21,262 bases of DNA from Ophiocordyceps camponoti-saundersi (nom. inval.) (lineage: Eukaryota; Ascomycota; Sordariomycetes; Hypocreales; Ophiocordycipitaceae): NCBI GenBank assembly GCA_003339415.1, contig PDHQ01000472.1, positions 1-21,262 of the forward strand. Direction: 5' to 3'. Below, in pieces: positions 1-8,305 of the stretch. Both the position numbers and the translations under genes were made by a program. The notes below the pieces were generated by a model. It made no database searches and was not told the origin of the DNA. It saw nothing but the letters and a program-made list of their open reading frames with translations. How positions within the stretch are numbered: position 1 is the first letter of the stretch; each line of letters begins with the position of its first letter.

Positions 1-67
1 AAAAAAACTTAAGTTATATAAAATATATAATCGGAGCTATATACTAGTATTTTTTTTATATTTAATT

Positions 68-246
68 AGCTTACGTAAGCTGACTAAAGCTTTAGTCATT
101 TTAGTCTTTAGTCTTTAGTCAGTTAGTCACTTTATTTAGTGACTAACTAAAGTCACTAGAGTGACTGACTAATAACTGACTAAAAAGTACGTATTTTAGT
201 CATAACTAAACTTTAGTCAGTTATTAGTCAGTCATGACTGACTAAT
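68..246. repeat. TTAGTCA/TGACTAA palindrome cluster
   Basis: About 180 bp made largely of the heptamer TTAGTCA and its complement in both orientations. It contains several perfect inverted repeats: a 14-bp palindrome at 68-81, an 18-bp palindrome at 81-98, 11-bp arms 121-131/138-148 around a 6-nt loop, 7-bp arms 151-157/160-166, and a 24-bp palindrome at 223-246 (half-site ATTAGTCAGTCA). Unlike the surrounding AT-rich DNA it is full of CpA and TpG. No function is recognised; it could be a hairpin-forming satellite that arose after RIP. Confidence 0.8.
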
Positions 247-332
247 TTTAAACCCTGCTTTTAGGACTATTAAGGAGCCTTATAATAGTTTTACTTTTTT
301 CCCGAATTAGAGTTATCTAATTAAATAGAATT

Positions 333-1212
333 AGGCGGGGGCGTTTAAGCTCTACGAACTCTCCCTATTTTCTATTAATCGGGATAGTCCTTAGCTATAT
401 AGCCCTTCTTTCTATAAATAAAATAAGTGCTATTTTCCTAATAAACCTTTTTCTTATTCTCGCTTAGGGGCTAGCTTTTCTAAGTTATAATTATAGTTTT
501 TTTTTACGTAGTCGGAGTAGTTCTATTAACTTATTAAGATTTCCGGGCAATTTTACGGTAAGTAAACTCCTTTTTCCTATAGAATACCGTATCTTTTATA
601 TACTTATAGAATTTCTTATATATCGTATATAAGTCCTTAGCTTTTATAAGAAGGCTTATATTAAGGTTAGCGAGTAGATAGTTTTAGAGCGTATACTTAA
701 TATAAGCTAAGGGGACTTAGGTTTTAGCTACGAGGTAGTTAAATTTTATAAGGAACTCCTAAATTTCCTATTAGCTATTTAGGGAGTAGTTTAGTTTACG
801 GAGCTAATCCGTAATTTTAGCGAACTTATTTAGGTTTCTATAAGTAGATTCTAAGTATTATATTATCTTAGCTAATTTAGAAAAGGGGTATTCCTCCGAA
901 TTATACTAAGTTTCTAAAAATTAGCGGGCTTTTCCTTTTAAAGTACGGAATAGAATACTTATCTTATCTTATTTATTACGAAAAGTTATCTTATTAGATC
1001 TTATCTTATCTTTTAAGTTTATAAAAAAGGCACTAAAATCTTCCTTTTTTCCTAAAAACTTACTTACCTCCTTATAGCGAACTTTCGTAAAATCGGAGTA
1101 GGAGGGGTTCGGCTATTTTACCGGGGTAATTAGCGTAAAGATATCTTAAGTAGCCTTCCTAATTAGGATAAATATTTCTTTACTAATCCTAAACGCTATT
1201 AATATTTCTTAA
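333..1212 (-). pseudogene. RIP-degraded Ty3/Gypsy-type gag relic
   Basis: One minus-strand frame can be followed for about 290 codons with no frameshift, interrupted only by TAA and TAG. Near the gag C terminus (codons between 384 and 425) the frame shows the exact C-x2-C-x4-H-x4-C spacing of a retroelement zinc knuckle, with all four ligand codons now TAT (384-386, 399-401, 414-416, 423-425). Those are the changes expected from TGT and CAT under RIP. Upstream text, read with its stops, resembles fungal Gypsy Gag: a K-F-x-G-K start near 1056, then L-K-G-K-A near 925 and an E-F-L-I-K-F segment near 745. Pol would lie beyond the left edge of the window, so the element is cut there. The Gypsy assignment rests on remembered family patterns; Copia gag is a weaker alternative. 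Confidence 0.7.
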
Positions 1213-2725
1213 CGGGTCTTTTCTATATTTAGGTTTTAATTTTTCTAAGTTAACTAACCTTAAAGTTCCGCAATCTACGCTTATAGTTATATTATCTCTA
1301 TACGCTATTTTTATAATATAGTTATATTAGTAATATTCTAAAAAAAGGTAGCTATAGTTATAGTTTAGTTTTCTTCGGAACCCTATTCTATTATAAGGTT
1401 AAGCGTCTCTAAGGTAAGTCTCCTTAATCGCCTAAGAGTTTAGTTAGGGGCTCTAAATATATATCTTAAGGCTAGTTATAGTTTAATTATATATAAGGTT
1501 TTTTCCGTCCTTTACGAGGGATATAAGAGTAAAATACGTACTTCTTAATCGCTCGCTAGCGAAGAAAGAGCTTAGAATAGTATTACGGCCTAGAAATACG
1601 TTAAGTAAATAATTATATTAGTACTATAAATAAAGATTTTAAGCTAAGGAGAAAAAAGAGAAAAGAGGAAAACTCTTATAAGCGAGATCTTAATAAAATA
1701 TATAAAGGCACGTGCTAGTAAAGATAGGAGAGGGTATAGGGAAATCTTAGTAAAAGGTCGACTTTATTTCCGGGTAATTTCTTACTAAGGTCTTCTTAGG
1801 GATTTTACGATAAGGTTTCTAAGGTTACGTAATTATAGCTAGAGATTCTCGGAAATTATTATAAAATCCTCGGAAATTACCGTAAAATCCTAAGAAGGAA
1901 ATTACCGTAAAATCCTCGGAAATCACCGTAAGTGCCTAGCGCGTAATAACTAATATTAATAATAATATTTATTTTCTTTATTATCGTAAAAACTTATTTA
2001 GTAAATATATTAATATTAAAAGTAATAAAATTTATAAAAATTAAATAAATAATATAAGTTAATAAAAATATAATAAATAAAGGTATTTTTTCTAAAAATT
2101 AGGATTTATAATTAAAAAAGTTAATAAGCTTAAAAAAAAAAAGAAAAAGAAAAAAAGAGGCCTTAAGAAAAGGGGAGAGGTTAAATTTATACCTAAGAAA
2201 TACTTTAAGTATCTAGCTCTTAAAAGCTTAAAAAAAATATATATTTTTTCTATCTAATTTTACTAATAAAAATAATAGTAAAGTTAATAATAATAATAAT
2301 AATAATTAACTTTATATTAAAAAACTTATAATAGCTTTACTTATAAAATTTTTCCTTTTTTTTCTTATAAATTCCCTAATATTAGCACTAAAAAACTTAT
2401 AAAAATATATTAAAAAAGAAAAACTTACTTAGCCTTATATAATTATAAATAATTATAAGCTTTAAAAAAAAAACTTTATTATTTTAATATAATTATTTAA
2501 ATTCCTTAGTAATAATAAAATAATTTTACTTAATATATTACTAGCTTAGAAACTAGCCTCTTTATTATTAAGAGCTTTCCCTTTAAGATCCGCTATTTCT
2601 TATATATATAAGGAAAACCTCTAAGCCTAAAAGTTAGAGGCTAAGCTTTTTAGTTTATATATATATATACCTACCTTCTTACTCTTATATATATAAATTA
2701 ATTACTTCGCTTACTCTTTATTTTA
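1213..2725. other. AT-rich RIP-mutated DNA, probably gag leader/LTR side of the element
   Basis: TpA-rich DNA with very few CpA or TpG dinucleotides and no readable gene. Because the gag relic reads leftwards, the leader and 5' LTR of that element would be expected here, but I could not delimit an LTR. It contains an (AAT)n run near 2286-2306 and AT-only stretches near 2660-2700. Normal composition resumes abruptly at about 2726. Confidence 0.6.
1850..1937. repeat. 21-bp tandem repeat, four copies
   Basis: Copies lie at 1850-1870, 1871-1891, 1896-1916 and 1917-1937. The unit begins CGGAAATTACCG and ends AAAATCCT; four extra bases separate copies 2 and 3. Differences between copies are mostly transitions. 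A related sequence in inverted orientation lies at about 1771-1811 (CGGGTAATTTC ... AGGGATTTTACG), so the two together could fold back. Confidence 0.75.
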
Positions 2726-2894
2726 CGTGACTTTCCGATTCCGGCAGAATCTCTCTGAGACTCTGATATACCGGATGGCAGATTGATGGGCTATAGGGTA
2801 GGCAGTGAGCATCACGTCAGACCGAAGCGCCTTTCTGTTCAATTTTTCTTCACTATCTCTGCCATGCTCCATTGAAGCATATCACGAGACTTGT

Positions 2895-3932
2895 ATGCCT
2901 CGCTTTCCGTCTTTCTCAGCGGACATGCAACGTCAAATACCGTGGAGAGGCCTTGTGCTTCGTGGCAACAATGGTGGACCCTGGAGTCGTCCTTGTCCAA
3001 TGCTGCTACGGTTACCAACCTTCGCATCGCGACAAAACCATGGGTCCTCTGCCAAGCTCAATCCGCCGGCGTCGACACGCCCGCCGCCGCTGGAGGTGCC
3101 ATCGCGGGATTCGGTTGACTCGACGATGCACTACCTCGTGCAACTGGGCAAGGGCTACGTCCGCTTCTACAAGGACGGAATCAAGGCCATCTGGGCGAAC
3201 CGCAAGCTACTGCGGCAAAAGCTGGCGACGATGCCGGCGAGAGACCGACCGTCCGTCCTTCTCCCACCCCGCAACGTGCCTCAGGCCTTTTCGCGCGCCG
3301 ACTGGGTGCTATTGTGGCGCGTGCGGCACGATCTGGTCCGCCTGCCGCTCTTTGGACTGATGCTGCTCGTCATTGGCGAGTTCACGGCGCTGGTGGTCAT
3401 CTATGTCGATAGAGTCGTCCCCTACACCTGCCGGATACCCAAGCAGATACTCTCGGGCACGACGCGAGCCGAAAACCGGCGACGAAACGCCTTTGCAGAA
3501 TTGCAGGCTCGACATCCGGACGGTGTGCTCGGCTCCAGCGTGACGCAGGCCGTCGCTCGGAGACACGTCCTTCGAAGTCTAGATCTTGCCGGCAACGTCT
3601 GGGAAACGGTGGGCTTCATGCCGCCGGGCATGTGGCTGGCCAAGGGTCGGTCGCGCATGACCTTTCTCGAGGGCGACGATCAGCGTCTGGTCGAGGAGGG
3701 CGGTCCCGTAGGACTCGAGTCGGCGGAGCTGTCCATCGCCTGCCGTGAGCGGGGCATCGACACCTTCGGCAAGACCAAGAACGAACTCTGCGCCTTGCTC
3801 TCCCTGTGGCTCCGCTTGACTATGGCGGAAAACCCGGCGGAGAGACGGCGGCGGATGGCGGTACTGCTACTGACCAGACCGGAGAAGTGGCCGAAGCAGC
3901 GGAACTTTACCGTGCCAGAGTGGGAGCTGTGA
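2895..3932 (+). CDS. LETM1-domain mitochondrial inner-membrane protein
   Basis: Intronless frame of 345 codons from the first in-frame ATG (2895); ATGs at 2925 and 3000 are alternatives. The start at 3000 gives a short Arg-rich, acid-poor N terminus beginning MLLRLP, typical of a mitochondrial presequence. The Pro-rich segment NPPASTRPPPL leads into the conserved block. Residues about 136-172 (from 2895) form D-W-V-L-L-W-R-V-R-H-D-L followed by one hydrophobic span (LPLFGLMLLVIGEF...), then V-V-P-Y-T-C-R-I-P-K. The C-terminal half has the LETM1 ribosome-binding-like RGI...GKTKNEL...LWLRL pattern (about 286-308). LETM1/Mdm38/Ylh47 proteins act in mitochondrial K+/H+ homeostasis and ribosome docking at the inner membrane; the role here is inferred from the domain. 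At about 345 aa it is shorter than canonical LETM1. It lies about 170 bp from the RIP block, yet keeps normal composition. The family is fairly sure, the start is not. Confidence 0.82.
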   Translation: MPRFPSFSADMQRQIPWRGLVLRGNNGGPWSRPCPMLLRLPTFASRQNHGSSAKLNPPASTRPPPLEVPSRDSVDSTMHYLVQLGKGYVRFYKDGIKAIWANRKLLRQKLATMPARDRPSVLLPPRNVPQAFSRADWVLLWRVRHDLVRLPLFGLMLLVIGEFTALVVIYVDRVVPYTCRIPKQILSGTTRAENRRRNAFAELQARHPDGVLGSSVTQAVARRHVLRSLDLAGNVWETVGFMPPGMWLAKGRSRMTFLEGDDQRLVEEGGPVGLESAELSIACRERGIDTFGKTKNELCALLSLWLRLTMAENPAERRRRMAVLLLTRPEKWPKQRNFTVPEWEL

Positions 3933-4446
3933 GCTTGTACCCCGAACTTAGGTAGAGAAGAGTTGACGGGTGGTAGGTAGATGCCTAGAATCCCTGGAGA
4001 AGGGGATGGAAGAGAAGAGCAGAGAAAGAGAGAGACAGAGAGAGTGAGAAGATGGCACGGATGGCGTGTCCCTCCGCGCCTCCGTCCGGCAATACATGTA
4101 CGAATAGCACACCTTGTGGCTTGGAGCTGGGATGACGGAAGCGGGAGTACGCCAAGAGGACCGGTCAACCCATCACATAATAGCCCCGCAGGCTTACAGC
4201 GCGGAAGTGACAGCGAGGTCACAGACATGTCACCCCTGCGCCCAGACCGAGGCTTAAATTCACATGCCGATCCCAGATTAGATTCAGACAGCCTTCGCTC
4301 CTTGACCTTCTTAAAAGAGGCCGGGCCGGAACTTGGTGGCCGGACAGCAGCAACAGCAACCTCTATCATCAACCCTCAACACCAATTATCCATTCTCTTC
4401 CTCTGTTGAAGAATCAAAAGAACACTAGGCTACAAGAAAGGAAGCC
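3933..4446. promoter_or_regulatory. Intergenic: LETM1-like 3' end and SCP2 promoter
   Basis: 514 bp between two co-directional genes, with no gene recognised. It has a GA-rich stretch (about 4009-4048). A CCGAGG hexamer (complement CCTCGG) at 4247-4252, about 195 bp before the SCP2 start, matches the core bound by FarA/FarB-type fatty-acid regulators in Aspergillus, but a hexamer is weak evidence. The start codon is preceded by AGGAAGCC. Confidence 0.4.
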
Positions 4447-5033
4447 ATGTCTCTCAAGAACGGTACGCTTCTCCCCATCAAATAACCACCCTATGTACGT
4501 GTCCGCACAGCTGATAGACGCCCGCCGCCGCCGCGCCCCCCCCCCCCCCGTACCGAACAGACAAGTTCCCCGCCTCGGCGGCCTTTGACGTCATCAGCCA
4601 GACGCTGTCCAACAGCGACGCAGATCGCAAGGATGCCATCAAGCAGGCAAACGCCGTCTTCGCCTTCACCCTCAAGAATAGCTCCGGCGAGACGGAGAGC
4701 TGGCACATTGACCTCAAGGAGACGGGCAAGGTCGGCACCGGCACCAGCGCGAAGCCTACTGGTATGTTGATGTATTCCCTCAACTCGCCCCCTCCCACCT
4801 CTCCGCCTATGATTTGGCTTGCCTGCGTCTTTTTTCTTCCCACCTGGCTGACATGATCATACAAAATAGTCACCCTCTCCATGTCCGACGAAGACTTTGG
4901 CAAGCTGGTCGTCGGTGATGCCAACGCTCAGCGCCTTTTCATGTCCGGGAAGCTCAAGATCAAGGGTGACATCATGAAGGCCACCAAGCTGGACCCCATC
5001 ATGAAGAAGGCTCAGAGCAAGGCTAAGCTGTGA
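4447..5033 (+). CDS. SCP2: SCP2-domain sterol carrier protein, peroxisomal (POX18-like)
   Basis: Three exons, 4447-4462, 4561-4761 and 4870-5033, give 126 aa. The introns (98 and 108 nt) begin GTACGC and GTATGT and end CAG and TAG; the second has a CTGAC branch-like site at about 4848. Both introns split a codon after its first base, which supports the joins. The protein starts MSLKND, contains the SCP2 core (AVFAFTLKN, ESWHIDLKETGKVG, VTLSMSDEDFGKLV, LFMSGKLKIKGDIMKA) and ends in AKL, a type 1 peroxisomal targeting signal. The family binds lipids and acyl-CoAs in a hydrophobic cavity and in yeasts is induced by oleate with beta-oxidation. Length matches the one-domain fungal form. The first exon is only 16 nt. 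Intron 1 holds a C14 run (4536-4549) just before the acceptor. The gene is tail-to-tail with the next one, 102 bp apart. Confidence 0.95.
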
Positions 5034-5135
5034 GCGGAAAACATGTCAGGAGTGCTCTGTGTACATAACTTCCATTATATCGACGGCACTGCATCGGGCG
5101 GCACGCCGGCGTCTCTTCAATATCAACATGCTCTA

Positions 5136-6545
5136 CTATGAAGCCTGAGATTCCTTTTCGGCCAATCGTCTAATGTGCTCCTTGGCACCTTGGCGCACCT
5201 CGACGACAATATCCCTTGCTGGCTGCTGCTCCTTATTGACGAGGCCTACCCCCGTTCCTCTACATCATGGGGCGGCATGAGCATGTACATACGAGAACGC
5301 ATGAGACGGCGTAATCACTTACGCCCACGTGCTGAGCATCCGGGTCGCCTCTTCGGGTGAAAAGGTCTCCTGCAGCATCTTCTTGCACTCGTCTAGGGAC
5401 GACCCTGACATGAATTGGCGGTGCACGGTGCCTATGATGGCGCGACCGTCATACAGGGGGCCCCAGAGGGCTGAGCTCTTGATCTCGTCGTGAAAGGGTG
5501 CTCTGATCATGGGGGGCAGCAGTCAGCCAGATGCCGTCCAGATGGTGTAAGAACCAACTTTAGCGTAGAAGAGCCCCCGTCCACGGTCTGCAGGATAAGC
5601 TGCTTTCGGAACTCAGGGTAGACTGATTCTTTGGCGACGGTGAACTGCGGGATACATCAGAAGCGAACATGAGAACGAGGAAGCAAGGGGGCGGAACCCG
5701 AGTGCCCATGACGATACCGTCGGCCCCTGCACCGTGAGTATCATCAGCAGACGCTTCCACCGGATGAAATGCAGAAGAGAGGGTCGCTACCAAGCGCCAA
5801 GGCGGCGACGACGCCCCTGTGGTCGACGATACCCCCGGCAGCCAGGACTGCGATTTGACGGTCGGGAAACTCGTTTCGAAGCATTTCGCAGACCTCGGGC
5901 ACGAGAGAGACGATGCCCGCGCCCCGACGGAACTGATGTCCTGCGTCCGGTTCAGCATCAAGATCAACGTCACTGACATCCGACCAGATTCCCATACCGC
6001 CCGCATCGATGCCCTGGCAGACCAGAACATGGGCGCCGTCGATAACAGCCTCTCTTGCAGCAGCGACGTTGCCGATTTGAACAAATACGCGCGGCACCGG
6101 GTCGAGGGTACTGAGCGCGGCGATGATGGTCCCATGAGAGTCCTGTGCCGCAGGCGCGAAGAGCCAGACGGCGGCCGGCCGATGCTTGGCGATGATGGGA
6201 AGCGCCGTCTGGGCAAAGAGCGCGGCCGAGGCATCGCCAGTGATGAAGCTGATGCCGATCTTCGACGGCGTGCTATCGGTCAGTTCGGCGTCGAGGGTGC
6301 GCAGCTGAGCTGAGTCTTCAGATAGGTCGAAAATGGAAGCGAGGAAGCCGAGGCCGCCGGCCTGTGAAACCTCGGTCTGCGGTCGTCAGGTCTGTCTGTC
6401 TATGTCTCTCTCTCTCATTGGGGGGTCTCTTGGGAAGTGAGCATTGGGGAGAGAGTACGGCGAGCGCGGGCGTTGCTGCGCCCAGCATGGGACCGTTGCA
6501 TATCACAGGAGAGGCCGTCCACGGGAACCACTTTGTCAGAGACAT
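5136..6545 (-). CDS. Nitronate monooxygenase (2-nitropropane dioxygenase family), 7 exons
   Basis: Exons on the minus strand: 6545-6459, 6376-5998, 5940-5791, 5726-5698, 5644-5559, 5502-5323 and 5259-5136; they sum to 1035 nt, 344 aa. Introns are 82, 57, 64, 53, 56 and 63 nt, all GT-AG. The FMN TIM-barrel enzyme oxidises alkyl nitronates such as propionate 3-nitronate. Visible motifs: GPMLGAATPALA (18-29); QGIDAGGH ending at H157, whose His corresponds to the catalytic base of Neurospora nitronate monooxygenase; RRGAGIVSLVPEV; the phosphate-binding LAAGGIVDHRGV and ADGIVMGTRF; then TVDGG, YDGRAI and WAGTGVGL near the end. Intron 2 splits the AGGH motif and is a stopless multiple of three. Stopping at the TAA read through intron 6 (about 5321) would lose the conserved GTGVGLV end. 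Exon 4 is only 29 nt. No peroxisomal signal is seen. Start context and exon 1 are family-consistent. Confidence 0.92.
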
Positions 6546-6573
6546 GTTGATTATGATTCTCCGTGGTCAGCGG

Positions 6574-6600
6574 GAGTGAGTGAGTGAGTGAGTGAGTGAG
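6574..6600. repeat. (GAGT)n microsatellite
   Basis: About 6.75 copies of a 4-bp unit, starting 28 bp upstream of the nitronate monooxygenase start codon on the opposite strand, so probably within its 5' leader. Confidence 0.9.
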
Positions 6601-7532
6601 AAAGAGCCTGGAGATGCCGACCTCGGCTCCCCGCCTTCTCAATAATCATACGACTTGGGCGCTCCGCTTAGATAATCTGCCACATTGTTGAAGAATTGTT
6701 GCTCCTTTCTGTCAGTCAGTTGGACAGCCAAACAAATCCGTCTTGTGTTGGCTCGCTGTGGCTTGGAAGGCTGTCACAATGTTTCGTCTCCTATGAGCGG
6801 CTCCAGGCATCGTACCGTTTGCATTTTAACAGAGTATGCAGGTAGATTTCTGTTCGACGATGCACCAAGAATGCATGACCCGTTGCTTCGGCTACCAATT
6901 CCGCCGTTGAGCTTGGACAAAAGTATGCAGTACGGGATAGTATGCTTGTTCAATGCTTGACGGAAGAGTAGCGGGTACCTGCTTGGGAGCCCGTACGTTA
7001 GAGACGGGAATAACATCGGCCCGCCCCTCCTCTCTCTCACACTCTCACCCTTCGTCTCTCTCACAGTCCTCTGGGCTTCGCTATTCGCAGGCCTCCCTGA
7101 TATGTAATTGAACTCGTATTCATCCGCAATCTCCCCTATCACTTACTAGGAGTCGCAGCAACTACCTGCCTAGGTAGTTAGTGGGTGCTGTTCGGTGAGA
7201 GGCACTCCGTAAAAAACAATAACAAAAGGAAACACATCCTGCCGCCTGCTTGCGCCGTTTGCTTGGTCCAGATATCATGGAATCAAAGGGCGGCCAAACC
7301 CTCCGCACACGGCGACTTTGCTGGGCAACGAACCATTCGTTCCCCCGTGTCTGAGAACCGAGAACCACCAACATGGCCTCGGCTCCCTTCCTTTGAGGGA
7401 GACCGGGAGGAGACCCTGTTTCTGCCATTGCGACGGCCAAGGAATGCTCTACTCTGTTACCTCGACTCTCGTCCATACAAAGATACAGTAAGTGTAGCAG
7501 CCTTGCATACGGACGGTGGTCTCCGGCAGAGT

Positions 7533-7587
7533 ATGTACATACATACATATGCATTCACTAGGAAGAGGGAAACATATGTATGTACAT
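7533..7587. repeat. Imperfect hairpin with TATGTACATA motif
   Basis: The left arm (7533-7551) and right arm CATATGTATGTACAT (7573-7587) pair over 15 bp if one ACAT unit in the left arm is looped out, with a loop of about 21 nt. Similar TGTACATAC sequences recur in other intergenic parts of this window. Confidence 0.6.
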
Positions 7588-8305
7588 GTGGAAGAAGGAT
7601 GAGAAGAACCCATTAAGCGGAAGCTTTCAGCAGAGGCGCTCTGTTAATTCCCCAGACCCTCGAAAAGAAGAAAAGACTCATCGTAGCGACCTTCTCTCCT
7701 TGTCTGTCGTCGTCGTACCGGTACTTGTCCCAACCAGGCCTCTCAGTGCTGTGCCGCCGGGCTTATTGCAGGCAGTCAACCGCTGGCTGCACGTGTGCAG
7801 GGGCCCTGTGCTTTCTTCTAGCGTCAGTGTATGTACGGATACATGAGCCACCTGTTTTTAGGCGCCTCCCCCCCCCCCTCACCCTCCCTCTAAAAGCCTC
7901 GCTGGCCATCCGCCGGCCCCCCTCGAGAACAGTGGGCCGCCTCCCCCCCTGCCCTTGGCTTGTCTGTCCCGCAAATCAACCATCCCGTCCTTCGCCCTCT
8001 CTCTTTTTTCCCTTTCGCCCTCTCTCCTCTCCTCTGCCTCTTGTCGTCGACGCAACGCACGCTTCCAACCACCGGCCCGAACCTCCTCTCTTTCGCCTCT
8101 GTATCCATCAAACTCAATTCTCCCCCTCTCTCTGGCGACGCGCCTCGAAATGCTCAGCATCACTTCGCGTCGTCGCTGATCGACCCCCTTTTCCCTCTCG
8201 CTGGCTTGCTTACGAGGAGAGCCACCCTAAGCTACGCCGCAGCCTTGGCCTCTCCGCTTCGCTCCGCCTCTACATCCTCTAGCCGTCCCGACGCTGCCCA
8301 GCATC

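Larger units (their letters stand above)
6546..8305. promoter_or_regulatory. 1.76-kb divergent intergenic region (nitronate monooxygenase / casein kinase)
   Basis: No gene is convincing here. From left to right: the nitronate monooxygenase leader with a GAGT microsatellite and a CCTCGG hexamer at 6621-6626; a mixed-composition middle; an 8-bp inverted repeat AACTACCT-gcct-AGGTAGTT at 7160-7179; a TATGTACATA-type hairpin at 7533-7587; then strongly CT-rich, C-run-containing DNA (about 7860-8300). The last is the usual look of a long 5' leader and core promoter of a highly expressed fungal gene, here the casein kinase. Open frames in it are short, low-complexity and have no recognisable domain. 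Confidence 0.5.

Noticed and set aside
2805..2894. Upstream extension of the LETM1-like frame to 2805
   Set aside because: The codon at 2805 is GTG and there is no ATG before 2895; a GTG start is not expected in a fungal nuclear gene.
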